Assembly (NCBI GenBank): GCA_900546615.1
Contig: URDJ01000040.1
Span: forward strand, 1-22,583
Reading direction: 5' to 3'
Length of the DNA: 22,583 bases
DNA from: an uncultured Eubacteriales bacterium
GTDB lineage: Bacteria > Bacillota > Clostridia > Oscillospirales > Oscillospiraceae
In this document: positions 7,735 to 15,102 of the stretch, one piece after another
Numbering within the stretch: the stretch's first letter is position 1
Layout of the letters: the number at the start of each line of letters is the position of its first letter
The notes under the pieces: generated by a model
Database searches by the model: none
Told to the model about the DNA's origin: nothing
Seen by the model: the letters and a program-made list of their open reading frames with translations, nothing else
Translations under genes and position numbers: made by a program

Positions 7735-9069
7735 GTGTTTCGTGGGGTAAGGGCGAGGATGGCGGCTTACGGTCGGGTCGAGAGCATCATCTCCGCTCTT
7801 GGTATACTCGTTCTCGGCTGCTGTTTCGTACTCTGGAATCTCAGTACCGAGCTGAGCGTCTGGGGACGCTGCTCGGCTCTTTTCAGCCTTATGCTGTTCA
7901 TCTGGGTCTGCCTGAACTTCGTGCCGGTCTGGCTGCGTTCCTGGAGAGAACGCGGGCTGCACATAGAGCGTCTGGACCTGGGGTACGACCACTCGCTCAC
8001 GGTCTTTTTTGGCCTGCTCGTGTTCTGCCTCGGCATGACGCTCCTCGTCTGGCTGATACGTCTTGCTCAGGGGTATTCGGAGGGGTATTTTCAGTCGCTG
8101 CAATACTGGACCTACACGGACAGCCATCACTACCTGGATATCGCCCGGGACTGGTATCTCAGCGAGGGCGAGTGGGACAGGCTCGTTCAACTCGTGTTCC
8201 TGCCGGGCTATCCAGTCGCGATACGCCTCGTCCGCTTCCTCGTGCGCGACTATCTGGCGGCGGCCTTTCTCGTCTCGGCCTTCAGCTTCGCCGGGGCCGG
8301 GGTACTGCTGTACAGGCTCTTTCGGCTCGACTACGGCAGCGTGGCGGCGCTCAGGACGGTGAAATACCTCTGCCTGCTGCCCGGCTCCTTCTTTTTTGCC
8401 GCGCCCATGAGCGAGGGGCTGTTCCTGCTGTGCTGTGCCGGCTGCCTCTATCTCGTGCGCCGCGGGAAGATCGGTCTCGGCTGTCTCGTCGGCGGATATG
8501 CGGCCTTCACCCGCTCGCTGGGGCTGATGCTCTTTGCTCCGGTGTTTTTTGAACTGGTACAGTCAAAGCGCGGCTGGAAGCGCTTTTTCTGGCTCGCGCT
8601 CATCCCCGCGGGCTTCGGCGTATACTGCTATATAAACTACCTCGTCGCCGGCGACCCCTTCAAATACATGGAGTACCAGAGCGTACACTGGGGGCAGAAC
8701 CTCGGTTTCTTCTTCAACACCGCGGGATACCAGCTCGACAATGCCATCACGTATTTGAGCGAAGGGCGCAGCTCTGTCTGGGGCCTCTGGATACCGAATC
8801 TTGTCTGGAGCTTTTTCTCGCTCATCGTCATGATACCTGCAGCGAAGCGGCTGCGTCCCTCCTACTCGGTCTGGTTCATCTGCTACTACGCTGTCGCAAT
8901 AGGCGCCACCTGGCTTTTGAGCGCACCGAGGTATCTCATAGCCATGCCTGTCGTCAGCCTCGCACTGGCGCTGGACTCGGAAAAGCATGAAAAGCTCACG
9001 ATGCTCGTGCTGCTGCCGATGTCGCTGCTCTATCTGCTGGCATTCACAGCCGGATTACAGGTCTGGTAA
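7735..9069 (+). CDS. GT-C/PIG-V-like integral membrane glycosyltransferase
   Basis: This polytopic membrane protein of about 444 residues has roughly ten hydrophobic segments. After the second or third helix an extracytoplasmic loop carries YTDSHHYLDIARDWYL (Asp129 onward) and later FLPGYP (155-160). That layout is characteristic of GT-C enzymes of the PIG-V/mannosyltransferase type, which use polyprenyl-phosphate sugars; the acidic residue is usually catalytic. ARTRSLG-like FTRSLGLMLF and APRYLIAMP near the C-terminus also fit this family. Start: an in-frame GTG at 7726 lies inside the GAGGTGA ribosome binding site (7724-7730), so GTG 7735 (5-base spacing) is preferred. It follows ppk1 after 29 bases and is probably cotranscribed, but no functional link to polyphosphate is known. 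Acceptor and sugar are unknown. Confidence 0.8.
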   Translation: MFRGVRARMAAYGRVESIISALGILVLGCCFVLWNLSTELSVWGRCSALFSLMLFIWVCLNFVPVWLRSWRERGLHIERLDLGYDHSLTVFFGLLVFCLGMTLLVWLIRLAQGYSEGYFQSLQYWTYTDSHHYLDIARDWYLSEGEWDRLVQLVFLPGYPVAIRLVRFLVRDYLAAAFLVSAFSFAGAGVLLYRLFRLDYGSVAALRTVKYLCLLPGSFFFAAPMSEGLFLLCCAGCLYLVRRGKIGLGCLVGGYAAFTRSLGLMLFAPVFFELVQSKRGWKRFFWLALIPAGFGVYCYINYLVAGDPFKYMEYQSVHWGQNLGFFFNTAGYQLDNAITYLSEGRSSVWGLWIPNLVWSFFSLIVMIPAAKRLRPSYSVWFICYYAVAIGATWLLSAPRYLIAMPVVSLALALDSEKHEKLTMLVLLPMSLLYLLAFTAGLQVW

Positions 9070-9075
9070 ACATTC

Positions 9076-9105
9076 AAACGGCTCTCCCGTGGCGGAGAGC
9101 CGTTT
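9076..9105 (+). terminator. Hairpin 1, terminator-like, copy A of a 31-bp repeat
   Basis: AAACGGCTCTCC (9076-9087) pairs perfectly with GGAGAGCCGTTT (9094-9105) around loop CGTGGC. It lies 6 bases after the membrane-protein stop and probably terminates that transcript, although only TTTC follows. The same 31 bases recur at 9309-9339. Confidence 0.75.
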
Positions 9106-9339
9106 CAGTCTGTCGAAAAAGCCTCGCAGAGTTTCGCGGCCGCAGCCGCGAAATAAAATTCAATCATTTTCGGCGGCGGCGTGTACGTCGCCGAAAATAC
9201 TTCTCGCGGAGCGGAGTGTCGAATTGTCCGCCTTTGGCGGACAACCGAGGCGCGGAGCGGAGTGCAATCCCTTTTGTCGAAGAAGGCCGTGCCTTCTTCG
9301 ACAAGCTGAAACGGCTCTCCCGTGGCGGAGAGCCGTTTC
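9076..9339. repeat. Array of six hairpins in the gene-free block before prfA
   Basis: The 342-base gap between the membrane protein and prfA contains no gene, but it is almost wholly made of inverted repeats. These are: 9076-9105 (12-bp stem); 9132-9153 (TTTCGCGGC/GCCGCGAAA); 9167-9197 (TTTTCGGCG.../...CGCCGAAAA, 12 bp with one G-U); 9224-9244 (TTGTCCGCC/GGCGGACAA); 9274-9304 (14-bp perfect stem, TTGTCGAAGAAGGC, loop CGT); and 9309-9338, identical to the first. The 14-mer CGCGGAGCGGAGTG occurs at 9205-9218 and 9251-9264 between the stems. The block resembles composite intergenic repeat elements rather than a gene or CRISPR. Confidence 0.85.
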
Positions 9340-9345
9340 TTTTAC
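9309..9345 (+). terminator. Hairpin 6, terminator-like, copy B of the 31-bp repeat
   Basis: AAACGGCTCTCC (9309-9320) pairs with GGAGAGCCGTTT (9327-9338), followed by CTTTTA, so the run reads TTTCTTTT. This is a better terminator tail than that of copy A. It ends 6 bases before the -35 box of the prfA promoter and insulates it from upstream transcription. Confidence 0.8.
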
Positions 9346-9350
9346 GCCCG

Positions 9351-9379
9351 TTTACAAATCAATGGGACAGTGATATAAT
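9351..9379 (+). promoter_or_regulatory. prfA promoter (sigma-A type, extended -10)
   Basis: TTTACA (9351-9356; 5 of 6) and a perfect TATAAT (9374-9379) are separated by 17 bases, with TGA just before the -10 box (extended -10). It lies directly after the last hairpin and 32 bases before the prfA start codon. This is the clearest promoter in the window. Confidence 0.88.
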
Positions 9380-9411
9380 TTTGGTTTGCAGAACGTGTAA
9401 GGAGAGGTACA

Positions 9412-10479
9412 ATGCTGGATAAGCTCAGGGACATAGAGGCCAAATATGCGGAGCTGGAGCGCAAGATGGCGCTGCCGGAGTATTACTCCGACGCCGAGGC
9501 GTACACGAAGCTCGCAAAGGAGCAGAAGGAACTGGCCCCGCTGGCAACGGCCTGCCGCGAATATCTCAAATGCGAGGCCGACATGGAGGGCGCCAGGGAG
9601 CTGATGGGCGACCCTGAGATGTCCGAGCTTGCACATGAGGAATTCGAGACCGCAAAGGCCAGAATGTCCGAGCTGGAGGAGGAAATCAAGCTCCTGATGC
9701 TCCCCGGCGACCCCAACGACGGCAAGAACGTCATCATTGAGATACGCGCCGGCGTCGGCGGCGAGGAGTCCGCGCTCTTTGCCGGGAGCCTCTACCGCAT
9801 GTACTCCATGTATGCCGAGTCGCGCCGCTGGAAGACCGAGGTCGCGAACGTGAACGACACCGAGCTTGGCGGCATAAAGGAGATAAGCTTCGTCGTCGAA
9901 GGCGCAGGCGCGTACTCGCGGCTGAAGTATGAGTCCGGCGTGCACCGTGTCCAGCGCGTGCCGGAGACCGAGGCCGGCGGACGTATCCACACCAGCACCG
10001 TCACGGTCGCCGTGCTGCCCGAGGTGGACGAGGTCGAGTTCGAGATAAATCCCGCCGACCTGCAGATCGACACCTTCCGCTCCTCCGGCGCAGGCGGACA
10101 GCACGTCAACAAGACCGAAAGCGCCATCCGCATCACGCATCTGCCCACCGGCACCGTCGTCGAATGCCAGGACGAGCGCAGCCAGTATAAAAACCGCGAC
10201 CGGGCCATGAAAATACTCGCCTCTCGGCTCTATGAGGCCGAGGCCCGCAAGCAGGCGGAGGCCATCGCCGCCGAGCGGCGCAGCCAGGTCGGCACGGGCA
10301 TGCGCAACGAGCGCATCCGCACCTACAACTTCCCGCAGGGCCGCGTGACCGATCACCGCATCGGTCTCACGCTCTACAAGATAGAACAGATAATGGACGG
10401 CGCGCTGGACGAGCTTATCGACGCGCTGATAGCCGCCGACAGGGCCGAGAGGCTCCGGCAGCAGACGGAGGAGCTATGA
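9412..10479 (+). CDS. prfA: Peptide chain release factor 1
   Basis: RF1 reads UAA and UAG stop codons in the ribosomal A site and triggers peptide release. The 355-residue protein has the usual order: N-terminal helical domain (about 1-100), the codon-reading loop [20 protein letters not shown] with the PET tripeptide typical of Firmicutes RF1, and the universal GGQ motif at residues 228-230 ([17 protein letters not shown]). AAGGAG at 9399-9404 is 7 bases before the ATG. The stop codon overlaps the next start (ATGA), so it is coupled to the TsaC-CoaE fusion. In many Firmicutes prmC, which methylates the GGQ glutamine, follows prfA directly; here it is missing from this position. Confidence 0.98.
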   Translation: MLDKLRDIEAKYAELERKMALPEYYSDAEAYTKLAKEQKELAPLATACREYLKCEADMEGARELMGDPEMSELAHEEFETAKARMSELEEEIKLLMLPGDPNDGKNVIIEIRAGVGGEESALFAGSLYRMYSMYAESRRWKTEVANVNDTELGGIKEISFVVEGAGAYSRLKYESGVHRVQRVPETEAGGRIHTSTVTVAVLPEVDEVEFEINPADLQIDTFRSSGAGGQHVNKTESAIRITHLPTGTVVECQDERSQYKNRDRAMKILASRLYEAEARKQAEAIAAERRSQVGTGMRNERIRTYNFPQGRVTDHRIGLTLYKIEQIMDGALDELIDALIAADRAERLRQQTEEL

Positions 10480-11720
10480 AGACCGAGGTCATAAGAGAGG
10501 ATATGGACAGGGCCGCGTCCCTCGTGAGGTCCGGCGCGCTGGTAGCGGTGCCGACCGAGACGGTATACGGCCTCGCGGGCAGCGGCATGGACGAGGCGGC
10601 GGTGGAGCGCATCTATGAGGTCAAGGGACGGCCGGAGGTGAAGCCGCTCTCGCTCATGGTGCCCGGGCCGGAAGCCTTTGAAAAGTGCTGCATCGACGTG
10701 CCGGGCGCCGCCCGGACCCTTGCAGCGCGGTTCTGGCCGGGGCCGCTCACGATAATACTCAAAGCGAGGCCGGAGATACCCCGGATCGTGCTCGCCGGAG
10801 GCGACACCGTCGGCCTGCGCTGTCCCGATCACCCGCTGACTCTGGAGCTTCTGCGAAAATGCGGCCTGCCGCTCGCGGCTCCCTCGGCGAACCCGTCCGG
10901 CGCTCCAAGCCCCAAGACCGCCGAACAGGTGCTCGGCTACTTTGACGGCAGGATAGAGGCCGTCATCGACGGCGGGCCATGCGGCATAGGGCTTGAGAGC
11001 ACGATAATCGACCTCACGCGCACGCCCTACCGCATACTCCGTCAGGGCGCGCTGCCGGAGCGCGACATTGCCTCGGCGCTGGCTGAGAACATGCGCATAA
11101 TCGGCATCACCGGCGGCACCGGCACGGGCAAAACCACCGCGCTCGACGTCCTGCGCCGCATGGGTGCGCTCTGCCTCGACTGCGACGAAATATATCACGA
11201 ACTGACGGACACCAGCGAGGCGCTCCGAGAGGCCATCGAGCGCCGTTTCGGGCAGGTATACGGCCCGGACGGAAGGCTCGACCGCAAGATGCTGGGGCGC
11301 ATAGTTTTCAGCGACGCGCGGGCGCTCCGTGAGCTGAATGGAATCACCCACGGGTTCGTGGACGAGGAGATAAAAAAGCGTCTGCGCGAACATGCGATGC
11401 GCGGCGGCCGCCTCGCCGCCATAGACGCCATTGCGCTCATTGAGAGCGGAGCGTCAAGATTCTGCACCGAGACCTTCGGCATCACCGCGCCGAGGGAAGT
11501 GCGCGAACAGCGCATAATGTCCCGCGAGGGCATCTCCCGCGAGTATGCAAGGCTAAGGATAGACGCACAGCAGCCTGACTCGTACTATCGCGAGCACTGC
11601 ACGGCAATAATAGAAAACAGCGGCACACGGGCCGAATTCACGGTGAGGTGTACGACCGCGTTCACGGAGGTAATCAAAAATGGAAGAAAAGCAGGACTAC
11701 CGCAAGGAACTCTTTTATGA
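10476..11720 (+). CDS. Fusion protein: threonylcarbamoyl-AMP synthase (TsaC/Sua5) + dephospho-CoA kinase (CoaE)
   Basis: One 414-residue ORF joins two essential enzymes. Residues 1-205 form a YrdC/TsaC domain that makes threonylcarbamoyl-AMP for tRNA t6A37: [10 protein letters not shown] at 26-35, [12 protein letters not shown] with Lys50 and Arg52, APSANPSG with Ser137 and Asn139, and GLESTIIDL at 172-180. Residues 206-414 form a dephospho-CoA kinase, the last step of CoA synthesis: Walker A GGTGTGKT at 213-220 and [10 protein letters not shown] (Asp235/Asp237) at 234-243. The second domain starts at Met206 (11091), where a separate CoaE would begin. No stop codon or good ribosome binding site lies at the junction, so it reads as a true fusion; both domains look complete. 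GGAGGAG precedes the start, which overlaps prfA by 4 bases. The C-terminus overlaps the next gene by 41 bases. Confidence 0.93.
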   Translation: MKTEVIREDMDRAASLVRSGALVAVPTETVYGLAGSGMDEAAVERIYEVKGRPEVKPLSLMVPGPEAFEKCCIDVPGAARTLAARFWPGPLTIILKARPEIPRIVLAGGDTVGLRCPDHPLTLELLRKCGLPLAAPSANPSGAPSPKTAEQVLGYFDGRIEAVIDGGPCGIGLESTIIDLTRTPYRILRQGALPERDIASALAENMRIIGITGGTGTGKTTALDVLRRMGALCLDCDEIYHELTDTSEALREAIERRFGQVYGPDGRLDRKMLGRIVFSDARALRELNGITHGFVDEEIKKRLREHAMRGGRLAAIDAIALIESGASRFCTETFGITAPREVREQRIMSREGISREYARLRIDAQQPDSYYREHCTAIIENSGTRAEFTVRCTTAFTEVIKNGRKAGLPQGTLL

Positions 11721-13074
11721 GAAGAAAAACGGCTATGACCTCATGGGCAAAGAGGCCAGAGCCGAGATGGAGCGCTACTGCGAGGGTTACAAGGTCTATC
11801 TGAATGATTCGCGCACCGAGCGCGAGGCCGTGGCGAACGCCATAAGGCTGGCCGAGGCCGAGGGTTTTGTGGAGTACAAAAAGGGCATGGAGCTAAGGCC
11901 CGGCGACAAAGTCTGGTACAATAACCGCGGCAAGGCTCTGATGCTGGCAGTCATGGGCAGGCGGCCGCTGGACGAGGGCGTGGTCGTCGCCGCCGCGCAC
12001 GTCGACGCGCCGAGGCTTGACCTCAAGCAGACCCCGCTCTACGAGGACAGCGAGCTGGCCTTCTTTAAGACCCACTACTACGGCGGCATCAAGAAATACC
12101 AGTGGACAGCCATACCGCTCGAGCTGCACGGTGTGGTCGTCAAGACCGATGGCGAGGTCGTGGATGTAGTCATCGGCCGCGAGAAGGACGAGCCGCAGTT
12201 CGTCATCTCCGACCTGCTGCCCCACCTGGCCGCCGACCAGATGAAGAAGACCATGGCCGAGGGCGTCACCGGCGAGGGCCTTAACATCCTCATCGGCTCC
12301 GCGCCCTACGACGATGACGGCAAGGACCGCGTGAAGCTCGCGGTCATGAGCATACTGAGCAGCAGCTACGGCATAACCGAGGAGGACTTCGTCTCCGCCG
12401 AGCTGTGTGCTGTGCCGGCTTTCGACGTGCGCGACATCGGCCTCGACCGCAGTCTCATCGGCGCCTACGGCCACGACGACCGCGTCTGCGCCTATGCAGA
12501 GCTTCGCGCGATCTTCGACGTCAGGGAGCCTGAGCAGACCTGCGTCTGCATCCTCGCCGATAAGGAGGAGACCGGCTCCGACGGCGTATCCGGCATGAAG
12601 AGCGAGACCTTCGAGTGGTTCATGGGCGACATGTGCAAGACCTGCGGCGTCGACCTTCGCGACTGCTTCTCCAAGAGCATATGCATCTCCGCCGATGTCA
12701 CCGCGGCCTTCGACCCAAACTACCCCGAGGTGAGCGAGAAGCTCAACTGTGCAAAGCTCAACTATGGCGTCGGTCTGCACAAGTTCACCGGCGCGCGCGG
12801 CAAGTCCGGCACGAACGACGCGCCCGCTGAGCTGGTGGCCTTCATAAGGCGCATTTGCGCCGAGAACGGCGTCCAGTGGCAGATGTGCGAGCTGGGCAAG
12901 GTAGACCAGGGCGGCGGCGGTACGGTCGCGATGTTCATGGGCAACCGCAACATCGACACCATCGACGCCGGGGTTCCCGTGCTCTCCATGCACGCGCCCT
13001 TCGAGGTCGTCGCGAAATACGACTGCTACATGACCTACAAATGCGTCCTTGCCGCCTACAGCGCGAGGCTGTGA
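11680..13074 (+). CDS. M18 family zinc aminopeptidase
   Basis: This cytosolic metallo-aminopeptidase (M18, aspartyl aminopeptidase/aminopeptidase I clan MH) releases N-terminal residues from peptides. All metal and catalytic positions of the family can be seen: His107 in AHVDAPR, Asp266 in YGHDDR, Glu296/Glu297 in DKEETGS, Asp339 in ISADVTAAFDP, and His438 in LSMHAPFE. The length, 464 residues, is usual. GGAGG at 11666-11670 is 9 bases before ATG 11680; both signals lie inside the end of the CoaE coding region, so translation of the two genes is likely coupled. A convergent hairpin terminator follows 19 bases after the stop. Substrate preference cannot be read from the sequence. Confidence 0.95.
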   Translation: MEEKQDYRKELFYEKKNGYDLMGKEARAEMERYCEGYKVYLNDSRTEREAVANAIRLAEAEGFVEYKKGMELRPGDKVWYNNRGKALMLAVMGRRPLDEGVVVAAAHVDAPRLDLKQTPLYEDSELAFFKTHYYGGIKKYQWTAIPLELHGVVVKTDGEVVDVVIGREKDEPQFVISDLLPHLAADQMKKTMAEGVTGEGLNILIGSAPYDDDGKDRVKLAVMSILSSSYGITEEDFVSAELCAVPAFDVRDIGLDRSLIGAYGHDDRVCAYAELRAIFDVREPEQTCVCILADKEETGSDGVSGMKSETFEWFMGDMCKTCGVDLRDCFSKSICISADVTAAFDPNYPEVSEKLNCAKLNYGVGLHKFTGARGKSGTNDAPAELVAFIRRICAENGVQWQMCELGKVDQGGGGTVAMFMGNRNIDTIDAGVPVLSMHAPFEVVAKYDCYMTYKCVLAAYSARL

Positions 13075-13092
13075 GCTCACAGGCAAAAGATG

Positions 13093-13124
13093 ACCGGGCG
13101 GACATTCGCTGTCCGCCCGGTTTT
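13093..13124 (+). terminator. Terminator between the convergent M18 peptidase and chimeric ORF
   Basis: ACCGGGCGGAC (13093-13103) pairs with GTCCGCCCGGT (13111-13121) over 11 bp with loop ATTCGCT, followed by TTTT. It terminates the prfA operon. The - strand tail is poorer, but it probably also serves the opposing ORF that ends 2 bases away. Confidence 0.88.
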
Positions 13125-13125
13125 G

Positions 13126-15087
13126 TCATGCCTTTTTCGATTTTGGCAGCACCAGCGCCGCTATCACGGTGCAGACGGTTATGCTCAGCATGGCCGTCTG
13201 CGGGTCTATCGTCAGCAGCTTGCCCAGCACCACTGGCGAGACCATCGAGGCCAGCGAAACGCCCGTCACCACGACTGACGAGGCCGAGGCCGTGCGCTCC
13301 GGGAAGGCGTCGCAGCAGAGTATCACCAGCGTCGGCACCGTCGCGCCCTGCAGCAGGCCCAGCGCGAACACCATGGCCTTCCTGCACCAGTCCGGCATCG
13401 GCAGCAGCAGGAACACGAGGTACAGCGCCGCCGACACCAGCAGCGTCAGCTGGTAATAGCGCTTCACGCCAAGTTTCCGGTACACGAAGGGAGACAGCAG
13501 CCGCATCACCAGCGCGCCCATGAAATACATCGTCACCATCAGCCCCGCCGCTGTCAGGTCGTAGTCCCAGACCAGCGAGCAGTATCTCGGCAGCCAGGTG
13601 GTCAGACCCGTCTGGAAGGACAGGTTCATGAAGCCTGAGAGCAGAAACAGCCACGCGCTGCCTTCGCGGAAGATCTCCGCCGGATTCTGCCTTGCGCGAC
13701 CGCGTATCTCCTCCATGTCGGCGTATGGCGTCTGCGGCTTCATCCGCTTGCCGGTGAGAAGCATAAGCGCAGCGCAGGTCAGCGACAGCAGCCCGAGTAT
13801 AAGGTAGGGCCGCGCGAAGCTCTCCGGCCGCTCGAGGCTCACCAGCGCCGTGACAAACACCGGCGCGAGCATGGCCCCCGCCCCGTAGAAGGCGTGGACA
13901 TACGGCAGCACGCCGTTCTTGCGCTCTTTATATACGTCCGCTATGACGCTGTTCATCAGCAGGTCTATGCTGATATAGCCCACGCCCGCGATGAGCGAGA
14001 AACCCAGCATCAGCGCGTACGAGCCGACCGCCATAAACTGCGGCATCAGCCCTATGAGCACTCCTGCCGCGCCCAACAGCAACAGCCCCGCCCCCAGCGC
14101 GTATATCTTGTTCAGCCTCTCGCTCATCGCCGGCTCGGGGCCGTTCTCTCCGTCTATGCTCACGATGCTGTCGGCGGCGTCGGCCACGTTGTCGTAGACC
14201 CCGGCGCACACGCCCGCGAGTATCGCCGCGCCCAGCGCCGGGCCCTCCAGCGCCAGCTTCGAGGTCGCGATATTGCAGCCCAGGGCGTCGGCCAGCATCT
14301 GACGCCAGAATGCGCTGCGCGCCCCGCCGCCGCCGGGGTAATCCGTCTCGTTGCCTGTGCGGGTCAGCACTCTGGCAGCGCCGCCCTTCGGCGTGTAGTT
14401 CAGAAAATCCGGGTGCTCCTGCGTCCATTCAAGCGAGCCAAGCTCGCCGAACAAGCGCACCACGAGACCGTTATAGTGCCCCGCAGCTATCTGCGAGCAC
14501 CAGTACGCGCCGTTCACGCCGCCCTCGTACTCAATGAGCATGTTCGCGTTCAGGTCGAGCGCGTGGCCGTACTTGTTCGTCGTCGCCGCGAGCCGCTTTA
14601 TCTTCAGGCCCGTCACGTAGTGCACAAAGCACTCGATATGTGTGCCGATGTCTCCCACGCAGTTCGAAACGCCTGAGTACTTCGGGTCCTTGCGCCACAC
14701 CGACAGGTTCTCCTTCGCCAGGGCCTCAAGCTCCTCTGCCTGAGCGACCTCGAAGCACAGCGGCTTCTCACAGATGACGTTGATGCCCGCCTCGAGGAAA
14801 GCCTTCGCCGTCTCGTAGTGGTTATAGTTCGGGCTGACAATGGTCACGAAGTCGATGCCGTCTTCACGCGCGGATTCCTTCGCCGCCATCTCCTTATAAT
14901 CCGCATAGAGCCTGTCGGGTGCTATGCAGCAGGCGTCGCCGGTCTCGGCGTTCTTCTCCGCCCTCGTGCTGAAGCAGCCGGCCACCAGCTCGAGCCTCGT
15001 ATCAAAGTTCGCGGCCTTGCGGTGCACATCGCCTATGAACGCGCCCAGCGCGCCGCCTACCATGCCGCAGCGTATCTGTTTTGCCAT
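13126..15087 (-). CDS. Chimeric ORF: Gfo/Idh/MocA dehydrogenase - FGGY kinase fragment - MFS transporter
   Basis: This 653-residue ORF is made of three unrelated parts in one frame. Residues 1-~247 are a Gfo/Idh/MocA oxidoreductase: nucleotide-binding start CGMVGGALGAFIGDVHRKAA, CEKPL at 106-110, VGDIGTHIE at 144-152. About 60 residues that normally lie between the Rossmann fold and WRxDPKYSG are missing at residue ~127. Residues ~252-330 are the C-terminal ATP-binding part of an FGGY (xylulokinase-like) kinase (GGGARSAFWRQMLADALG, EGPALGAAILAG). Residues ~331-653 are an MFS transporter of about 11 helices, lacking the first. No part is complete, although the MFS part is nearly so. The likely source order is dehydrogenase, kinase, transporter in one sugar operon. 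AAGGGGAAGC precedes ATG 15087. It may be a degenerate remnant, or an assembly chimera; a working protein seems unlikely. Confidence 0.85.
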   Translation of the reverse strand: MAKQIRCGMVGGALGAFIGDVHRKAANFDTRLELVAGCFSTRAEKNAETGDACCIAPDRLYADYKEMAAKESAREDGIDFVTIVSPNYNHYETAKAFLEAGINVICEKPLCFEVAQAEELEALAKENLSVWRKDPKYSGVSNCVGDIGTHIECFVHYVTGLKIKRLAATTNKYGHALDLNANMLIEYEGGVNGAYWCSQIAAGHYNGLVVRLFGELGSLEWTQEHPDFLNYTPKGGAARVLTRTGNETDYPGGGGARSAFWRQMLADALGCNIATSKLALEGPALGAAILAGVCAGVYDNVADAADSIVSIDGENGPEPAMSERLNKIYALGAGLLLLGAAGVLIGLMPQFMAVGSYALMLGFSLIAGVGYISIDLLMNSVIADVYKERKNGVLPYVHAFYGAGAMLAPVFVTALVSLERPESFARPYLILGLLSLTCAALMLLTGKRMKPQTPYADMEEIRGRARQNPAEIFREGSAWLFLLSGFMNLSFQTGLTTWLPRYCSLVWDYDLTAAGLMVTMYFMGALVMRLLSPFVYRKLGVKRYYQLTLLVSAALYLVFLLLPMPDWCRKAMVFALGLLQGATVPTLVILCCDAFPERTASASSVVVTGVSLASMVSPVVLGKLLTIDPQTAMLSITVCTVIAALVLPKSKKA

Positions 15088-15102
15088 GTTGCTTCCCCTT
15101 TC

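Noticed and set aside
9076..9339. CRISPR array
   Set aside because: The repeats are hairpins of differing sequence; only two copies of one unit exist, spacing is irregular and there are no cas genes.
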